In this document: positions 5,262 to 5,854 of the stretch, piece after piece
Layout: each line of letters starts with the position of its first letter
Numbering within the stretch: the stretch's first letter is position 1
Assembly: GCA_003453085.1 (NCBI GenBank)
Contig: DMMK01000553.1
Span: 1-5,854, forward strand
Reading direction: 5' to 3'
From: Verrucomicrobiales bacterium
GTDB lineage: Bacteria > Verrucomicrobiota > Verrucomicrobiia > Verrucomicrobiales > Verrucomicrobiaceae
Length of the DNA stretch: 5,854 bases
Made by a program: the position numbers and the translations under genes
The notes under the pieces: generated by a model
The model's input: the letters and a program-made list of their open reading frames with translations, nothing else
What the model was told of the DNA's origin: nothing
Database searches by the model: none

Positions 5262-5762
5262 TTAGGCCGGACGCGACACCAGACGGGACACCATCTCGCG
5301 CACGTGGGAAGCCTTCGACTGGCGTGGCTTCAGAATCGCCAGGCTCTTCGCATATGAACCCCACTTCAAGATGCGGATGCTCACCTTGCGCACGCCCCAA
5401 GAGCGCATCGAACTCGCACTCGGCTTGTACAAATCAATCGTCCGAGTCCCTACAAGTGCAGAACCGTAGTCATCCACAATGTAGAGGGCATTGTCGCCTT
5501 CGATCTGAAAGACCGTCCCCACAGGATACACAGACCAGTCTGCCGCAGCACTGCGCAGTTGACCATATTTCAGGCTCGTGCCAGCCGCCGTTCGGGCACC
5601 GTATTTGATGTGGTCCGCCTCACTGTGCGTGTAAGCGGTGGTGCGGATACCTGGGAGGATCTGCCCTGTTGTGCCTGCTGGCGTTGTGGCTGGAAGCTTG
5701 ACTTCTCCCGCGAGGGACTGTGCGCACATAGCTGTCAGGCAAATAAGGATGGATCGTGTCAA
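5262..5762 (-). CDS. Secreted 3D-domain (double-psi beta-barrel) protein
   Basis: The 166-residue product has a likely Sec signal peptide (residues 1-19, cleavage near SLA-G) and a 3D domain at about residues 40-135. The family's three conserved aspartates appear in AAADWSVYPVGT (D75), VDDYGSALVG (D97/D98) and TIDLY (D110), followed by SWGVRKVSIRIL. The 3D barrel is shared with MltA and YuiC, where it binds or cleaves peptidoglycan. The aspartate equivalent to D110 is catalytic in MltA, so an exported wall hydrolase or wall-binding role is likely but inferred. The start is TTG at 5762, the farthest possible before an in-frame stop; it preserves the signal peptide, whereas the internal ATG (residue 12) would destroy it. 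No Shine-Dalgarno site is visible. The C-terminal 25 residues are basic and not part of the domain. Confidence 0.85.
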   Translation of the reverse strand: MTRSILICLTAMCAQSLAGEVKLPATTPAGTTGQILPGIRTTAYTHSEADHIKYGARTAAGTSLKYGQLRSAAADWSVYPVGTVFQIEGDNALYIVDDYGSALVGTRTIDLYKPSASSMRSWGVRKVSIRILKWGSYAKSLAILKPRQSKASHVREMVSRLVSRPA

Positions 5763-5768
5763 ATCGTA

Positions 5769-5800
5769 GTTGGGTTGTTTAGTCGCGCTTCGTTGGGTTG
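5769..5800. repeat. Direct repeats GTTGGGTTG upstream of the 3D-domain gene
   Basis: GTTGGGTTG occurs at 5769-5777 and 5792-5800, 23 bases apart, and GGTTG follows again at 5800-5804. On the minus strand they read CAACCCAAC, directly before the TTG start. They could be regulator half-sites or simple low-complexity sequence. No convincing promoter was found between 5763 and 5854. Confidence 0.35.
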
Positions 5801-5854
5801 GTTGCCCGCCAAAGGGACCGCTACAGTGCCTTCCTTCACCCCTGTGTCAACCAA

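Noticed and set aside
5845..5850. Perfect TTGACA on the minus strand as -35 of the 3D-domain gene
   Set aside because: No acceptable -10 lies 16-18 bases downstream; the best hexamers match only about three positions.

Overview
The window looks like a piece of a chromosome from a GC-rich Gram-negative bacterium, most likely a member of the Verrucomicrobiota (Prosthecobacter/Verrucomicrobium-like). The basis is indirect: a secreted ThuA-domain protein, a small 3D-domain wall protein, few Shine-Dalgarno sites, and the general style of the proteins. The lineage is an inference; no rRNA or other marker is present. There are no tRNA, rRNA, CRISPR or insertion-sequence signals.

Layout, left to right. 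(1) Positions 1-967 (+) hold the C-terminal PEP-binding domain of PTS Enzyme I; its front part lies off the left edge. (2) A 190-base gap (to the chosen start at 1156) has a palindrome and a plausible promoter. It is followed by an Mrp/ApbC-type iron-sulfur carrier ATPase (1156-2208, +). (3) A 149-base gap with two possible RNA hairpins leads to an RsmB/NOP-family rRNA cytosine-5 methyltransferase (2358-3653, +). (4) A 57-base gap leads to an exported ThuA-domain protein (3711-4517, +), closed by a strong intrinsic terminator (4542-4574). (5) A compact two-gene cassette follows (4592-5206, +). It has two abutting 20-bp operator-like palindromes with a promoter inside them, a four-helix small membrane protein, and an overlapping 65-residue XRE/YozG-type regulator. 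(6) A long hairpin (5210-5242) separates this cassette from a convergent 3D-domain secreted protein on the minus strand (5262-5762). The last 92 bases are the upstream region of that gene.

The first four genes look like ordinary housekeeping or accessory genes with no obvious shared pathway: sugar-transport phosphorelay, Fe-S cluster trafficking, rRNA modification and a probable sugar-derivative enzyme. The most distinctive part is the membrane protein/regulator cassette. It has its own control region, translational overlap and flanking terminators, and visibly lower GC than its neighbours. It reads as a self-contained, probably autoregulated unit whose physiological role I cannot name.
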